Below are positions 24,817 through 31,663 of a stretch of 58,542 bases of DNA, in pieces. Positions within the stretch are counted from its first letter, which is position 1. Each line of letters opens with the position of its first letter. Under the pieces are notes generated by a model. The model was not told the origin of the DNA and searched no databases. It saw only the letters and a program-made list of their open reading frames with translations. The position numbers and the translations under genes were made by a program. The DNA is taken from assembly GCA_902464015.1 (NCBI GenBank), contig CABQHM010000016.1:1-58542 (forward strand), read 5' to 3'. Origin of the DNA: an uncultured Coriobacteriales bacterium (GTDB taxonomy: Bacteria > Actinomycetota > Coriobacteriia > Coriobacteriales > UMGS124).

Positions 24817-25980
24817 ATGGCGGTGTCTGTGACGTGCGACCTCGACCTCGACCTGGCGAAGAGCCAGGGCGCGAGGAGCGACCAGGTCGTGCACATAAGG
24901 CAGGGGGAGGCCGGCTGCTGCACGCTGCGCGCGTCGGTGCGCTCCGGCCAGCTCCAGGCGGACCTGTCGGGCCTGACGGTGGAGCTCGTCGGCGTGAACT
25001 CGCGCCGAGAGCTCGTGGAGCAGGCCATGGCCAGCCAGTCGGCGGGCGTGTGGCAGTGTACGCTGAAGTCGGAGTGGGGCTCGCGCACCGGCCTCTGCAT
25101 GGCGTACGTGCGGGTCTCCGACGGCGCGGGCGTGGTGGGCACCACCGACGCCTTCACGATTTCCGTCGCGCAAGGCGCGGACATGTCCGAGGGCGAGGCC
25201 GCCGAGTACCGCCGCGAGCTCGACGCGCTCATGGACCTGCTCAAGGAGTCGCAGAAGGGCGCCTCGGCGAGCGCCGAGGCGGCAGCCACGGACGCAGGGA
25301 AGGCCGCGAAGTCGGCATCCGACGCAGCGGCAAGGCAAGCCAACGCCGCCAAGAGCGCGTCAGAGGCCAAGTCGAGCGAGGGCAAGGCCGCCTCCTCGGC
25401 ATCGGCGGCGAAGACGGCCCAGGCCGACGCGGAGACCGCGAAGGCGCTTGCCGAGGGCAGCTCCCGCACTGCAGAGACCGCCGCCGACAGTGCCGCGACC
25501 AGCGCGGGCGCTGCGGCGAAGAGCGCGGCCCTTGCGGCCCAGGCGGAGACCTCCTCGAAAGAGGCCGCCGGCAGGATTGCCGCGCTTGAGCCCCAGTTGA
25601 GGGAGTCGGAGGAGGCCCGCGTCACCGCCGAGGGCGAGAGGGCCGCCGCCGAGAAGGCCCGCGTGGAGGCGGAGGGCGAGAGGGTCTCCGCAGAGAAGGC
25701 CCGCGAGACCGCAGAGGGATCGCGCAAGGCCGCCGAGGCCGAACGAGCCTCCGCAGAGCGGGCGAGGGCCGAGGCCGTCGACGGAGAGGTCGCCAAGGCG
25801 ACCAAGGCAAACGAGGACGCCGCCAAGGCCGTCGCATCCGCGACGGAGGCCGCAGAGGACGCGCACAAGGCGGCCGACGAGGCACGCGGCGCAATCTCCA
25901 CTGACATGAAGATTTACTTCAAGCGCGTCACCGACGCCCAGGGCAACTCTCGACCTGTGCTGGTCGACATGACGGTTTAG
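24817..25980 (+). CDS. BppU-like upper baseplate protein with Ala-rich stalk
   Basis: A 387-residue protein. Residues 1-120 resemble the BppU N-terminal domain that docks receptor-binding fibres to the baseplate. Residues 140-370 are an Ala/Glu/Lys-rich coiled coil, with 14-residue repeats of the form Ala-Arg-x-x-Ala-Glu-Gly-x-Arg near residues 267-320. It ends in a short beta segment. Next to the retroelement target, it probably forms the stalk that carries the variable receptor-binding protein. ATG 24817 follows AAAGGGGGC. Confidence 0.75.
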   Translation: MAVSVTCDLDLDLAKSQGARSDQVVHIRQGEAGCCTLRASVRSGQLQADLSGLTVELVGVNSRRELVEQAMASQSAGVWQCTLKSEWGSRTGLCMAYVRVSDGAGVVGTTDAFTISVAQGADMSEGEAAEYRRELDALMDLLKESQKGASASAEAAATDAGKAAKSASDAAARQANAAKSASEAKSSEGKAASSASAAKTAQADAETAKALAEGSSRTAETAADSAATSAGAAAKSAALAAQAETSSKEAAGRIAALEPQLRESEEARVTAEGERAAAEKARVEAEGERVSAEKARETAEGSRKAAEAERASAERARAEAVDGEVAKATKANEDAAKAVASATEAAEDAHKAADEARGAISTDMKIYFKRVTDAQGNSRPVLVDMTV

Positions 25981-25991
25981 GAGGTCAAGGG

Positions 25992-27554
25992 ATGGATTTC
26001 AACTTTCCAACGAACGAGGCGCTTGAGTCTATCGCGACGGCAATCAACGGCCTTGGCGCGGCAACCGTCCCCAAGTACGACGAGAGCACGGGCCGCTACA
26101 CGAACGCGTCAATCGCCGCATGGCTCGCGCGCATGCGCGACGGAAAAAACTACGGCGTGAGCATCCCCAAGGGCAGCGCCACGTCCTGCACGAAGACGGG
26201 CGCGAACACCGGCATCGCGAACCCGGTGCCGGGCGTCATCGGCCGCCCGGCGGTAGACCCGTACGCCGGCAAGGGCGCGTTCCTCTTCTTCGAGGTGAAC
26301 GGCGGCGTCGACGCAGACGGCACGCCGTACGTGACCGCAATCGACGGCGACGGCCGCTTCTCGCGCAGAGACGACACGTGGATCATGGCGCCGGTGCTGT
26401 ACACGCTTGAGACTGAGACCGACGATGCCGTCAACCTCACGGTCTCCGACACGCGCCAGCCGGGCATGGGCCGCCAGCCCGCCGCAGTGCTGCCGAACGG
26501 CGCACAGCGCCCGTACATGCTCTACGCGAAGTATGCCCTGTCGGTCGACGCCGACGGAAAGCCGCGCAGCGTGAGCGGCGCGCCCGTCAAGACGAGAAGC
26601 GTGAGCCACGACAGCGGCATCAGCCTGATGAAGACGGCCACCACGGGCGACTCCCTTAAGGCCGCCGCCGACGACTGGTACGTCAAGGCGATGTTCCTGC
26701 TCAAGTACGCCACGAAGAACAGCCAGAGCGTCTTCGCAGGTTGCACTGGCTACGACGTGACAACCGCGCCGACGCTCGCCGAGAGCGACACCACGCGCGT
26801 GGTCGTCGAGAAGAGCAAGGCTGACCAGATCGTCGTGGGCTCCGCGATGATGCTCGGCACCCACACGGGGGACAGCTCCGACCGTGGCTACTCCTACAAC
26901 TGCGACGTTTTCGACGGGGCCAAGGTCGTAAAGAAGGTCGCCGTCGACGACTCGAACGTGGCGCTCTACTTCGACGTGGCGAAGCCCTTTAGCACGGCGA
27001 CGACCTACCAGCTCGCGACCGCGCCGTGGAACACGGGCGCGTGCGACATGGTCGAGGGGGACGGATCGCCGACGAGCTGCACCGACAGCAAGCAGCCCTT
27101 CGTGATTCAGGGCATCGAGCTTGGCTTGGGCATGTACGAAGTGCTCGGCAACGTGCTCATCCAGTACACCGGCGCCGGCACCGTCGTGTGGGTCAATCCG
27201 GACACGCAAAACGAGAAGTCTGGCAGCATGCCAGACTCGGCACTCATGGCTGGGGTTTTCCCTGGTCCCGCGACCGAGGGATGGAACTACGGCCTGTACC
27301 CGAAGACCGTCCAAGGGCTGATGATGCAGCAGGGCACTGGCGCGTCGACGTCCGTCGGCATCTGCGACGGCAACTACAAGGTCGCGGACACTACCGTCGG
27401 CTGGCGAGAGTGGCTTTCCCTCGGCCACTTGGGGAACGGGGGCAACGCCGGCCTTTGGTGCGTCGTCGGCAGCAGCGGCACCGGCAACTCCTGGTGGTAC
27501 TTCGGCTCGCGCCGCTCTGCCAATGGTCGCTTTAGGGGTGAATCGGCGGCCTAG
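25992..27554 (+). CDS. Receptor-binding tail fibre, DGR target protein
   Basis: A 520-residue tail protein starting behind GGAGG in the gap after the BppU-like gene. The N-terminus (Asn-Phe-Pro-Thr-Asn-Glu-Ala) and long beta-rich body precede a C-terminal domain rich in Trp and Gly (Gly-Trp-Arg-Glu-Trp-Leu-Ser-Leu-Gly), the form seen in C-type-lectin-fold targets of diversity-generating retroelements. Residues 474-507 are encoded by the variable repeat. Eleven residues there (479, 481, 483, 490, 492, 494, 495, 500, 501, 503, 504) differ from the template version. The protein should contact the host receptor, and its binding surface is what the retroelement rewrites. Confidence 0.92.
   Translation: MDFNFPTNEALESIATAINGLGAATVPKYDESTGRYTNASIAAWLARMRDGKNYGVSIPKGSATSCTKTGANTGIANPVPGVIGRPAVDPYAGKGAFLFFEVNGGVDADGTPYVTAIDGDGRFSRRDDTWIMAPVLYTLETETDDAVNLTVSDTRQPGMGRQPAAVLPNGAQRPYMLYAKYALSVDADGKPRSVSGAPVKTRSVSHDSGISLMKTATTGDSLKAAADDWYVKAMFLLKYATKNSQSVFAGCTGYDVTTAPTLAESDTTRVVVEKSKADQIVVGSAMMLGTHTGDSSDRGYSYNCDVFDGAKVVKKVAVDDSNVALYFDVAKPFSTATTYQLATAPWNTGACDMVEGDGSPTSCTDSKQPFVIQGIELGLGMYEVLGNVLIQYTGAGTVVWVNPDTQNEKSGSMPDSALMAGVFPGPATEGWNYGLYPKTVQGLMMQQGTGASTSVGICDGNYKVADTTVGWREWLSLGHLGNGGNAGLWCVVGSSGTGNSWWYFGSRRSANGRFRGESAA
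27411..27513 (+). repeat. DGR variable repeat (VR)
   Basis: A 103-bp segment at the 3' end of the target gene matching the template repeat at 27625-27727 with a fixed offset of 214. There are 12 mismatches, all where the template has A (six to G, five to T, one to C). The last 12 bases (27502-27513, TCGGCTCGCGCC) are identical in both and G/C-rich, the expected initiation-of-mutagenic-homing site. Identity ends sharply on both sides. Confidence 0.96.
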
Positions 27555-27562
27555 CCTCCGAG

Positions 27563-27578
27563 AGGGGACTTGTCCCCT
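27563..27578 (+). promoter_or_regulatory. DGR hairpin downstream of VR
   Basis: AGGGGAC (27563-27569) and GTCCCCT (27572-27578) form a tight hairpin nine bases after the target stop. No T-run follows, so it is not a typical terminator. Other DGRs have a short hairpin or cruciform just behind the variable repeat that raises homing efficiency; this could be its counterpart, though it lies about 50 bases from the homing site rather than a few. Confidence 0.6.
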
Positions 27579-27624
27579 ATAAAAACAAGCAGGGATTCGC
27601 GGCGCGCGGGCTGTCATGTTCTCT

Positions 27625-27727
27625 TGGCTTTCCCTCGGCAACTTGAGGAACAGGGGCAACGCCGGCCTTTGGTACGTCAACGGCAACAACGGCACCGGCA
27701 ACACCAGGTGGAACATCGGCTCGCGCC
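27625..27727 (+). ncRNA. DGR template repeat (TR) and its RNA
   Basis: The unchanging template that is transcribed and copied with adenine errors. It has 23 adenines in 103 bases, 16 of them in eight AAC codons aligned with the target frame. The ORF running through it (27616-27852) is only a by-product of this codon alignment. The 174 bases between TR and the reverse transcriptase (27728-27901) have no credible gene; in studied DGRs this spacer RNA folds and primes cDNA synthesis. Confidence 0.95.
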
Positions 27728-27901
27728 TATCTGGACACAATCACGAACAACCAGCTCCATATACTTCCGCCGCGACTACCCGCCGTGCTGGCAACGAGCG
27801 GGCAAGCCTGGGTCAACTGACTGAAATGGCTCCAAGACCACTGGGACAGTAGCCGCAAGGCGACCCCTCAGAGAGCATCCAGAGAGAAACGGTCTGAAAA
27901 G

Positions 27902-29002
27902 TTGAAGAGTTATTGCAAGGGGCTCCGCATCGACGGGGCCCTTATTTCTAAAGCGTACGAATCGTGGCTAGACGCACCCGCCGGCAGGAAGAACGCATGG
28001 CGCGTGCCCGACGAGCACGGCAGCGCCGCCGCGCTCATGGCTGAGATCGAGGGCGAGATCGCGTCGCGCACACTCACGCTTCGCCCGATTAAGCGCTACA
28101 CGCACCGCGAGTCGACCAACGGCAAGCTGCGCGTCATCGGCGTCGAGTCTGTCAAGCAGCAGGTGTGCGACTACGTGGCGATTGAGGCCCTGGGCGACCT
28201 GCTGCGCGCGAAAGTCGGATTTTGGCAGGTTTCGAGCGTCAAGGGAAAAGGCCAGCTGATGGCGGCGCGCGCCGTGAGCCGCTGGGTCCAGGCCGACGGC
28301 TATTTCGTCCACCTCGACGTGCGCAAGTGCTACCCGTCCATCAGGGCCGACGTCGTCATGCGCATCCTTCGCCGCTATGTGCGCAGCCCCGACGTGCTGT
28401 ACCTGTGCGAGACGCTGCTCGCCACCTACGGCGGTGGGCTGGAGATCGGCAGTTACTTCAGCCTCCGCATGGCCCAGCTCGTGCTCTCGTTCGGCTACCA
28501 CGCCGTGGAGGGCATGCACAAGGTTCGACGAGGCCATAACGTCCCGTTGGTGGCGTTCCAGATCTGGTACGCCGACGACATCTACCTTTTCAGCCCAGAC
28601 AAACGCAACCTGCGGAGCGCCGCGCGACAGCTGCAGGCGCTGCTGCTCAAGGACTTCGGCCTCCACGTCAAACCGTGGAAGGTCTGCCGCGTAAGCGACC
28701 AGGAGCCCGTCGACGTCGTCGGCTTCACCGTGCGCAGGAACCGCGTGACGTTGCGGTCAACTCTGTTCCTGCGCGCATGCCGCGCGTTTCGAAAGTACAG
28801 GCGCGCACAGACGCTCTGCCGAGCGCGGCGCGTCTGCAGCTATTGGGGCTGGTTCAAAAACACCGATTCGCTCGGCCTGATTATGAGTAACGGATTCGAC
28901 AGGACATTCAAGCAGGCGAAACGGCGCGTCAGCGCCGCAGAAAGGAGCAGGCATGAGCTACCAGACAGTATCGGCGACCCCGCTGGAAGCAGTGCTGATT
29001 GA
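27902..29002 (+). CDS. DGR reverse transcriptase
   Basis: A 366-residue reverse transcriptase that copies the template RNA into cDNA, misreading adenines. It begins at TTG 27902 behind an AGAGAGAAACGG stretch; no better start is seen. Catalytic residues: Asp139 in His-Leu-Asp-Val-Arg-Lys-Cys-Tyr-Pro, and Tyr223-Ala-Asp-Asp226. The motif-4 region reads Ile-Gly-Ser-Tyr-Phe-Ser-Leu (182-188), close to the IGxxxSQ of DGR enzymes but with Leu in place of Gln. The basic C-terminus is the thumb region. It overlaps the next gene by 50 bases. Confidence 0.93.
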   Translation: MKSYCKGLRIDGALISKAYESWLDAPAGRKNAWRVPDEHGSAAALMAEIEGEIASRTLTLRPIKRYTHRESTNGKLRVIGVESVKQQVCDYVAIEALGDLLRAKVGFWQVSSVKGKGQLMAARAVSRWVQADGYFVHLDVRKCYPSIRADVVMRILRRYVRSPDVLYLCETLLATYGGGLEIGSYFSLRMAQLVLSFGYHAVEGMHKVRRGHNVPLVAFQIWYADDIYLFSPDKRNLRSAARQLQALLLKDFGLHVKPWKVCRVSDQEPVDVVGFTVRRNRVTLRSTLFLRACRAFRKYRRAQTLCRARRVCSYWGWFKNTDSLGLIMSNGFDRTFKQAKRRVSAAERSRHELPDSIGDPAGSSAD

Positions 29003-29348
29003 GGCGCACGCGGACGGCATGGGCGCCGACGTGTGGCTGCGCAAGAACATCGAGAGGGACGTTGCGGACAACGGCCCCGACGCCGAAAAGGCAATCGAGT
29101 TCTACAGGGCCGACGAAGTGCATTTCGTGCGCGACGTCGTGCCGACCGTCGATGAGGTGACGGCGGCTTTCGACGAGCTCTGGGCCGCGCACGAGGACGA
29201 CGGCATGACCGACGCCGAGCGCATCGCGGCACTTGCGGCCAGCGACTCCGATAACACGGACGCCCTGGCGGAGCTGGGTGACATGCTGGCCGAGCAGGCT
29301 GACGCGCTGGCCGAGCTGGGCGACATGGTGGCCGCGCTGCAAAACTGA
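28953..29348 (+). CDS. Hypothetical phage protein downstream of RT
   Basis: A 131-residue acidic protein (many Asp, Glu and Ala) with a C-terminal near-duplicated Ala-Leu-Ala-Glu-Leu-Gly-Asp-Met segment (about residues 105-130). ATG follows AGAAAGGAGCAGGC. Its acidic character argues against the basic helical Avd accessory protein of DGRs. Position among small genes between fibre and holin suggests a minor tail or fibre-assembly role. Confidence 0.65.
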   Translation: MSYQTVSATPLEAVLIEAHADGMGADVWLRKNIERDVADNGPDAEKAIEFYRADEVHFVRDVVPTVDEVTAAFDELWAAHEDDGMTDAERIAALAASDSDNTDALAELGDMLAEQADALAELGDMVAALQN

Positions 29349-29363
29349 TTTGGAGGGCGAAAA

Positions 29364-29630
29364 ATGACAAAGAACAAGCTTACACAGGAAGACATCGATG
29401 CCATTGAGGCACAGTGCGAGGAACAAGTCTGGGAACCTTTCCCCGGCATCACCATTGTTGCGTGGAACCTCCCGAACGGCTTCACCATCAGCGACCAGAG
29501 CGGCTGCGTGGACCCGGCCGCCTACAGCAGGGAGATAGGGGTCGGCATCTGCCGGGAGCACCTGCGCGACAAGCTGTGGGTGCTGTACGGCTTTCTCCTC
29601 AAGAACCAGTTTGGCAAGGGAGGCGAATAG
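29364..29630 (+). CDS. Phage Gp49/Gp66-like protein
   Basis: An 88-residue protein with the pattern of the N4 gp49/Sf6 gp66 family: Ile-Thr-Ile-Val-Ala-Trp-x-Leu-Pro-Asn-Gly-Phe near residues 30-41 and Ile-Cys-Arg-Glu-His-Leu-Arg-Asp-Lys-Leu-Trp near 62-72. The family is common in phages and of unknown function. Preceded by TTGGAGGGC. Confidence 0.75.
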   Translation: MTKNKLTQEDIDAIEAQCEEQVWEPFPGITIVAWNLPNGFTISDQSGCVDPAAYSREIGVGICREHLRDKLWVLYGFLLKNQFGKGGE

Positions 29631-29632
29631 AC

Positions 29633-29755
29633 GTGGCAAAGATCTATTACAGGCAGGTCAAGGCGGGCAAGCGCACGCTCGACGAGGTGCCCGAGTATTG
29701 GCGCGAAAAGGTGCGCGAGATGCTTGAGGCGGACAAGGCAGAGAAGGCGGAGTAG
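29633..29755 (+). CDS. CD1375/XkdX-like small phage protein
   Basis: A 40-residue protein starting at GTG 29633, two bases after the previous stop with AGGGAGGCG as ribosome site. The sequence Lys-Ile-Tyr-Tyr ... Lys-Ala-Gly-Lys-Arg-Thr-Leu-Asp-Glu-Val-Pro-Glu-Tyr-Trp-Arg-Glu follows the short CD1375/XkdX-like pattern usually found between tail-fibre and holin genes of Gram-positive phages. Function unknown. Confidence 0.72.
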   Translation: MAKIYYRQVKAGKRTLDEVPEYWREKVREMLEADKAEKAE

Positions 29756-29763
29756 GAGGTCAT

Positions 29764-30183
29764 ATGCCCGGAGACGAGACGTACGTCCGCCTCATTGACG
29801 CCCTCGGCGGCCAGGGCCCCCTGTGGCTTTTCGTCGCGGGCGTGCTCGTCATCGCGGCCTTCGTGGCCGTCAAGGCTCTGCCCGTGATCAGGGACGTGCA
29901 AAAGGGCCGCCTCGGCATCGAGGAGAAGCGCGAGGCCCGCAAGGCAGACGAGGCGCGCCTGCGCGACAAGCGCGACCGGGAGCACGCCGAGACGTCGGCC
30001 AGGATGGTCGACGCGATGAACCGCCAGGCCGCCGGCGACCAGGCCATGGCGGCAGCTCTCACGGCCATCTCGACGAGGCTCGAAGCCTCGCAGGCAGGCA
30101 GCCGCAGGATGGGCGAGCAGGTCGACGAGATCGCCCACCAGGTGGACGACATCCACGCCGCCACGGTGCGGCACAAGCCGTAG
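29764..30183 (+). CDS. Membrane-anchored coiled-coil protein, lysis region
   Basis: A 139-residue protein with one transmembrane helix (about residues 20-40) and a long charged coiled coil (50-130, many Arg, Lys, Glu). It sits directly upstream of the holin. It may be a second holin-like or holin-modulating protein, but no family motif settles this. Starts behind AGGAGGTC. Confidence 0.65.
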   Translation: MPGDETYVRLIDALGGQGPLWLFVAGVLVIAAFVAVKALPVIRDVQKGRLGIEEKREARKADEARLRDKRDREHAETSARMVDAMNRQAAGDQAMAAALTAISTRLEASQAGSRRMGEQVDEIAHQVDDIHAATVRHKP

Positions 30184-30218
30184 CCAAAGCGCGGCCACCA
30201 TACGATCGGAGGATTTGC

Positions 30219-30449
30219 ATGAGCTACTTTCTGCCGGATTGCGCTTATCAGGCGCTCAAGTGGGTGGGCCTCATCGCTCTGCCCGCTGTGGCGACCTTCT
30301 ACGGCGTCTGCGCACCGCTGTGGGGCTGGCCCGTACCCGAGGCCGTTGTAACTACAATCAACGCGGGCGGCGTGCTCCTGGGCGCGCTCGTGGGCTACAG
30401 CGCCGCCACGGCCAAGCCCGACGAGGGGGCGGCCGATGATATGGAATAG
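30219..30449 (+). CDS. Phage holin
   Basis: A 76-residue membrane protein with two helices (about residues 12-32 and 45-62) separated by a Trp-Gly-Trp-Pro turn, matching small class II-type holins. ATG follows CGGAGGA. It times membrane permeabilisation so the endolysin can act. The start of the endolysin gene overlaps its end by 14 bases. Confidence 0.82.
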   Translation: MSYFLPDCAYQALKWVGLIALPAVATFYGVCAPLWGWPVPEAVVTTINAGGVLLGALVGYSAATAKPDEGAADDME

Positions 30450-31245
30450 CGGCCACGACGAGAACGGGCGATACTCCTGGGGCGAGCCCGGTGACCAGAC
30501 GGGCGCCGAGTGCAGCGTGCACCCGTGGTTCTCAAGCCCTTGGGACTGCGTCCTGCGCTGGCCTGACCAGTCGCTCGCGGCTGAGGCCGCCGAGCTCGGC
30601 AGGCATGCGGCGGACAACGACAACATTGGCTACTGCCAAGCCCATCGCAACACTTTTTACGAGCGTCTGGCCAAGACAGGCACCTGGGACCCCGCCGACA
30701 TCGCGGAGCCCTGTGAGGGGGACTGCTGTCGCGACTGCACCACGGTCTGGCAGGCCGTCGGCGAGCGCCACGGCATCGAGGCTCTCAAACGGCTTGACCC
30801 CGACCCCTACGGCGACACGACGTACACCGCCAATGCTCGCGAGCGCTATGAGGCAGCTGGTTTCCAGGTGCTCACAGGAGATTTTTTCACGGGCAGCGAC
30901 GCGCACCTCTTGCCCGGTGACTGCCTGCTCAACGAACACGTGCACATGGCCATGCAGCTCGACGTCGGCCGAGACGTGGACGAGGGCGTGTGGTGTCCGG
31001 GCGGCACAGGCCCTGCCCCGGAAGAGGAAGACAACATCAAGGAGGCAACTATGAACCTTGCGAGCATCATCGAGGCCCCGGAGGGCCGCTACCTTTGGGA
31101 CGGCCACGGCCTGCACGAGATCGAGACGGACGGCGAGCTTGAGAGCGTGCGCGGCGTCTACGAGAAGGACGGCTCCACCATGCCGACGTACACCTTCACC
31201 AAGGAGGGCAGCGTCGGCCGCATCAGGGACGTGCTGGCCCGCTAG
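30436..31245 (+). CDS. Endolysin, NlpC/P60-like peptidoglycan amidase
   Basis: A 269-residue lytic enzyme. The N-terminal Gly-Asp-Gln-Thr-Gly-Ala-Glu-Cys-Ser-Val and Pro-Trp-Asp-Cys-Val-Leu-Arg pattern, Glu-Gly-Asp-Cys-Cys-Arg-Asp-Cys near residue 96 and a late Glu-His-Val-His-Met-Ala segment near 174 fit the Cys/His amidase fold of Gram-positive phage lysins. Residues 200-269 form a separate small domain, possibly wall binding. No signal peptide, consistent with holin-dependent release. Confidence 0.8.
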   Translation: MIWNSGHDENGRYSWGEPGDQTGAECSVHPWFSSPWDCVLRWPDQSLAAEAAELGRHAADNDNIGYCQAHRNTFYERLAKTGTWDPADIAEPCEGDCCRDCTTVWQAVGERHGIEALKRLDPDPYGDTTYTANARERYEAAGFQVLTGDFFTGSDAHLLPGDCLLNEHVHMAMQLDVGRDVDEGVWCPGGTGPAPEEEDNIKEATMNLASIIEAPEGRYLWDGHGLHEIETDGELESVRGVYEKDGSTMPTYTFTKEGSVGRIRDVLAR

Positions 31246-31262
31246 GCCACGCTACATGCGAC

Positions 31263-31305
31263 AAAAAATCCCCCGACGGGCTTCGGCTCGTCGGGGGATT
31301 TTTGT
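31263..31305 (+). terminator. Terminator of prophage late operon
   Basis: A nearly perfect 15-bp stem (31264-31278 with 31289-31303) around a GGCTTCGGCT loop, ending in TTTTT. It closes the lysis genes and, being symmetrical, can also shield the phage from leftward host transcription. Confidence 0.92.
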
Positions 31306-31405
31306 GTTGAAATAGGCGCACGGGCTTGTTCTACGCGCTAAGTTTTTTTCTGCCAGGGCTTTCACACGTGGTTATCACAATGATTAATTTCGGCATGACT
31401 TCTAT

Positions 31406-31431
31406 TTGAACTTTTGTACCTAAAAGTTCAA
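31406..31431. other. Candidate right attachment core (attR)
   Basis: Perfect 10-bp arms TTGAACTTTT (31406-31415) and AAAAGTTCAA (31422-31431) flank a six-base centre GTACCT. Two inverted arms around a 6-8 base overlap is the form of a tyrosine recombinase core site. It lies in an A/T-rich island 160 bases after the last phage gene and 230 bases before the first host gene. A weak A/U-stem terminator is the other reading, since TTTTT follows. Confidence 0.45.
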
Positions 31432-31480
31432 TTTTTGTTGTTCGCAATGATTTGCATTGAGGCCGCCACTTGTTATTGAC

Positions 31481-31512
31481 AAGCCCGGAGGCATTCGCCT
31501 TCGGGCTTTTTT
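31481..31512 (+). terminator. Rightward terminator in the junction
   Basis: AAGCCCG (31481-31487) pairs with CGGGCTT (31502-31508), the stem extended by AGGC/GCCT, followed by a TTTTTT run. It may belong to the host gene originally interrupted or flanked by the prophage. The rest of 31306-31660 shows no gene. Confidence 0.85.
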
Positions 31513-31572
31513 CGTTTCCGGGCACCCATGCGAAACCATGGGGGAGAGTGCCGGCCACGCAACCCTCGCCAA

Positions 31573-31626
31573 ACAAGGAACCCCGCCTTCCGGCCCTTGC
31601 ACGGGGTCGAAAGACGGGGTTCCTTT
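31573..31626 (-). terminator. Rubrerythrin terminator
   Basis: An 11-bp stem (31575-31585 with 31615-31625) lies just past the rubrerythrin stop. Read leftward it ends CCTTGTTT, a modest T-rich tail. Confidence 0.6.
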
Positions 31627-31663
31627 GGTAGGGTGGCGGTGGGCGGCCGCCAGATGGATCAAC

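Larger units (their letters stand above)
27411..29002 (+). mobile_element. Diversity-generating retroelement cassette
   Basis: Order: variable repeat in the fibre gene, hairpin, template repeat, spacer, reverse transcriptase, all on one strand. This compact layout is that of phage DGRs such as the Bordetella phage BPP-1 element, but without a visible accessory avd gene. Adenine-only differences show that mutagenic retrohoming has taken place in this lineage. Confidence 0.95.
1..31431. mobile_element. HK97-like siphoviral prophage (left end outside window)
   Basis: Phage genes run without interruption from the left edge to the endolysin at 31245: early replication-type genes, integrase, packaging, head, tail, fibre and lysis in the usual siphovirus order. 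Host housekeeping genes begin at 31664. The right boundary is placed at an A/T-rich inverted repeat (31406-31431) that resembles a recombinase core site; this boundary is inference. No left attachment site is in the window. All structural genes read intact, so the element may still be active. Confidence 0.93.

Noticed and set aside
26109..27740. Long leftward open frame opposite the tail fibre
   Set aside because: Shadow frame created by G/C-rich third positions; His/Arg/Val-rich nonsense composition.
27616..27852. Open frame of 78 codons through the template repeat
   Set aside because: It exists because the template is aligned with the target codons; the part after the repeat has no coding character and the start has no ribosome site.
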